Assembly: GCF_001280565.1 (NCBI RefSeq)
Contig: NZ_LGRO01000001.1
Coordinates: forward strand, 3,038,001 to 3,102,000
Source of the DNA: Sulfobacillus thermosulfidooxidans
Lineage (GTDB): Bacteria > Bacillota > Sulfobacillia > Sulfobacillales > Sulfobacillaceae
DNA length: 64,000 nucleotides
Direction of reading: 5' to 3'
The position numbers and the translations under genes were made by a program. The notes beneath the pieces are model-generated. The model did not search any database and was not told where the DNA came from. It saw only the letters and a program-made list of their open reading frames with translations. Positions 62,924-64,000 of the stretch are shown piece by piece. Within the stretch, counting starts at the first letter, position 1. Every line of letters starts with the position of its first letter.

Positions 62924-63487
62924 ATGGCGCACGTGGATGAAGTGCTAACAATTTGGGGTAAAATTTGTGGTCCGGGACTGGATGAAGCGGGACGTGCCTT
63001 GAGTCAAATGACCGGGCTGGATTTTACCATGGAAGATAAAGCGGTCAATGAAGTGGCGTGGGGAGAAGTGCTAAAGCGTTTTACCCAAAATGATCACACG
63101 GAATATTATGTGGTGCATTTAGGCGCGACAGGTTTGTTAACGGCCCGGATTATGTTGATCTTTTCGCCAGAAAACGGCCAGCGTCTGGTTTCCACAATGA
63201 TGGGGGAAGATACCGATTTGCCGCTTGATGAGGTTGGACTCTCAGCCTTGGCCGAAATTGGGAATGTGGTCGGTACTGCCTTTTTGAACGTGTTTGCCAA
63301 TATTTTTGGCACGGTGTTTGAGCCGACAGTTCCGGAAGTGAAACAGGGTTATGGAATAGATGTGTTCCCGCTTTTTTCTAACCACCAACGTGTACTTATT
63401 ACCGAAGCCATATTCCGGGTAACGGGCGAAACATTAACCGGAGAAATTTTGATTGTGCCCGAACGTTTACAGCAAGCTGGGAGGTAA
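62924..63487 (+). CDS. CheC-like chemotaxis phosphatase
   Basis: About 187 residues. One clear CheC/CheX/FliY active-site helix is present, LSALAEIGNVVGTAFLNVFANI (E-x-x-N pattern), in the middle of the protein. The first half has no second obvious copy, so it could be a class with one working site. Such proteins dephosphorylate CheY-P. GGGAGG lies just before ATG 62924. It stands directly before cheY. Confidence 0.8.
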   Translation: MAHVDEVLTIWGKICGPGLDEAGRALSQMTGLDFTMEDKAVNEVAWGEVLKRFTQNDHTEYYVVHLGATGLLTARIMLIFSPENGQRLVSTMMGEDTDLPLDEVGLSALAEIGNVVGTAFLNVFANIFGTVFEPTVPEVKQGYGIDVFPLFSNHQRVLITEAIFRVTGETLTGEILIVPERLQQAGR

Positions 63488-63492
63488 TCAGG

Positions 63493-63846
63493 ATGACGGT
63501 ACTGATTGTAGATGATGCGGCATTTATGCGGCTTAGGTTAAAAAAATTATTAACCCAACAAGGTTATGACGTGGAAGAAGCTGCTAATGGCCAAGAAGCG
63601 GTGGAAAAATACCAGGCGATCCACCCGGATTGTGTGTTAATGGATATTACTATGCCTGAGATGAGTGGTCTTGATGCCTTGAAAGCTATCAAAGACATGG
63701 ACAGCACAGCCAAAGTTATCATGGTTTCAGCCTTGGGCCAACAAGCAATGGTCATTCAAGCTATTCAAAATGGTGCCAAGGATTTTATTGTCAAGCCCTA
63801 CGAGCCCGAACGCGTATTGGCTTCACTGAGCAAAGTCTTGTCCTAA
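63493..63846 (+). CDS. cheY: Response regulator CheY
   Basis: 117 residues, a stand-alone receiver domain. The acidic pocket Asp7/Asp8, phospho-acceptor Asp51 (CVLMDITMPEMSG), Ser79 and Lys101 (IVKPYEP) are all in place. CheA-P is the expected donor and the flagellar switch the expected target. It begins 5 bases after the CheC-like gene. Confidence 0.93.
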   Translation: MTVLIVDDAAFMRLRLKKLLTQQGYDVEEAANGQEAVEKYQAIHPDCVLMDITMPEMSGLDALKAIKDMDSTAKVIMVSALGQQAMVIQAIQNGAKDFIVKPYEPERVLASLSKVLS

Positions 63847-63897
63847 CAGGGATTTATTCATTTCTAACTGATTGATCAAAAAGGAGTATTGGACTTT

Positions 63898-64000
63898 ATG
63901 CCCGCTGTCATGATCGTGGACGATTCAGCCTATGCCCGGTTTGTATTAAAGGACCGATTTAAACATCGGGGATGGGATGTGCTGACCGTCGGGAGCGGGG
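63898..64000 (+). CDS. Receiver-domain protein, cut by window end
   Basis: Only the first 34 codons are present: MPAVMIVDDSAYARFVLKDR..., a receiver start with Asp8/Asp9. AAAGGAG lies upstream of the ATG. In chemotaxis operons this could be CheB or a second CheY-like protein; the rest lies outside the window. Confidence 0.75.
   Translation, partial: MPAVMIVDDSAYARFVLKDRFKHRGWDVLTVGSG

Overview
The window reads as a chromosomal segment of a Bacillota-type bacterium of moderate GC content. The family mix (a secreted sedolisin acid protease, a form II CO-dehydrogenase-like cluster, urease accessory genes, a GH15 glucan hydrolase, PPK2, a DarA c-di-AMP receptor, an LCP cell-wall enzyme) and frequent GTG/TTG starts behind strong AGGAGG sites resemble acidophilic Sulfobacillus-like Firmicutes. 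That assignment is inference. No rRNA, tRNA or CRISPR array was seen.

Layout. 1-8.3 kb is a nitrogen/C1 block: the end of ureF, then ureG and ureD, a convergent PucR-type regulator, a divergent beta-carbonic anhydrase, an NMT1/SsuA-type ABC importer (binding protein, permease, ATPase) and a convergent FmdA/AmdA amidase. 8.4-12.4 kb holds small genes: a PsiE-like membrane protein, a rhomboid-like protein, Hsp20 with a clear promoter, a GNAT, a possibly frameshifted membrane-anchored protein and a DarA homologue. 12.6-16.1 kb is a heterodimeric ABC exporter (YheH/YheI type). 16.7-18.6 kb is a secreted sedolisin. 19.3-21.8 kb carries an oxidoreductase and an overlapping Nudix/metallo-beta-lactamase pair.

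22.1-29.6 kb is one long operon for a molybdenum hydroxylase of the xanthine dehydrogenase/CODH family: 2Fe-2S, Mo and FAD subunits, MoxR-type ATPase, VWA protein, CoxG and XdhC. 30-35.3 kb has a lipid kinase, a GH15 hydrolase, zwf and an aquaporin. 35.5-39.7 kb has an APC permease, a GNAT, a DMT transporter and spermidine synthase.

The most unusual part lies at 40.16-40.62 kb. It is a compact IscB-family (IS200/605-like) element on the minus strand. It keeps a full-length, well-folded omega-RNA (HEARO) and a strong ribosome site, but the IscB gene is cut down to the first ~28 residues of its PLMP domain joined to a right-end hairpin. It abuts the start codon of a lipoprotein gene.

40.7-53.2 kb continues with PPK2, small zinc-ribbon and hypothetical genes, a GNAT, a GH76-like toroid, rpiA, a histidine phosphatase, a pRiA4b-type protein, MFS transporter, phosphodiesterase, YjbQ, LCP and DUF2785 genes. 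53.3-54.8 kb has two tiny membrane genes, strong inverted repeats and a gene with a possibly structured leader. 54.9-56.6 kb has leucyl aminopeptidase and a DUF1540 protein. 56.7 kb to the end is a chemotaxis operon: MCP, CheW, a CheA hybrid with two CheW domains and a receiver, a degenerate HD-GYP protein, a CheC-like phosphatase, CheY and a further receiver protein cut by the window end.
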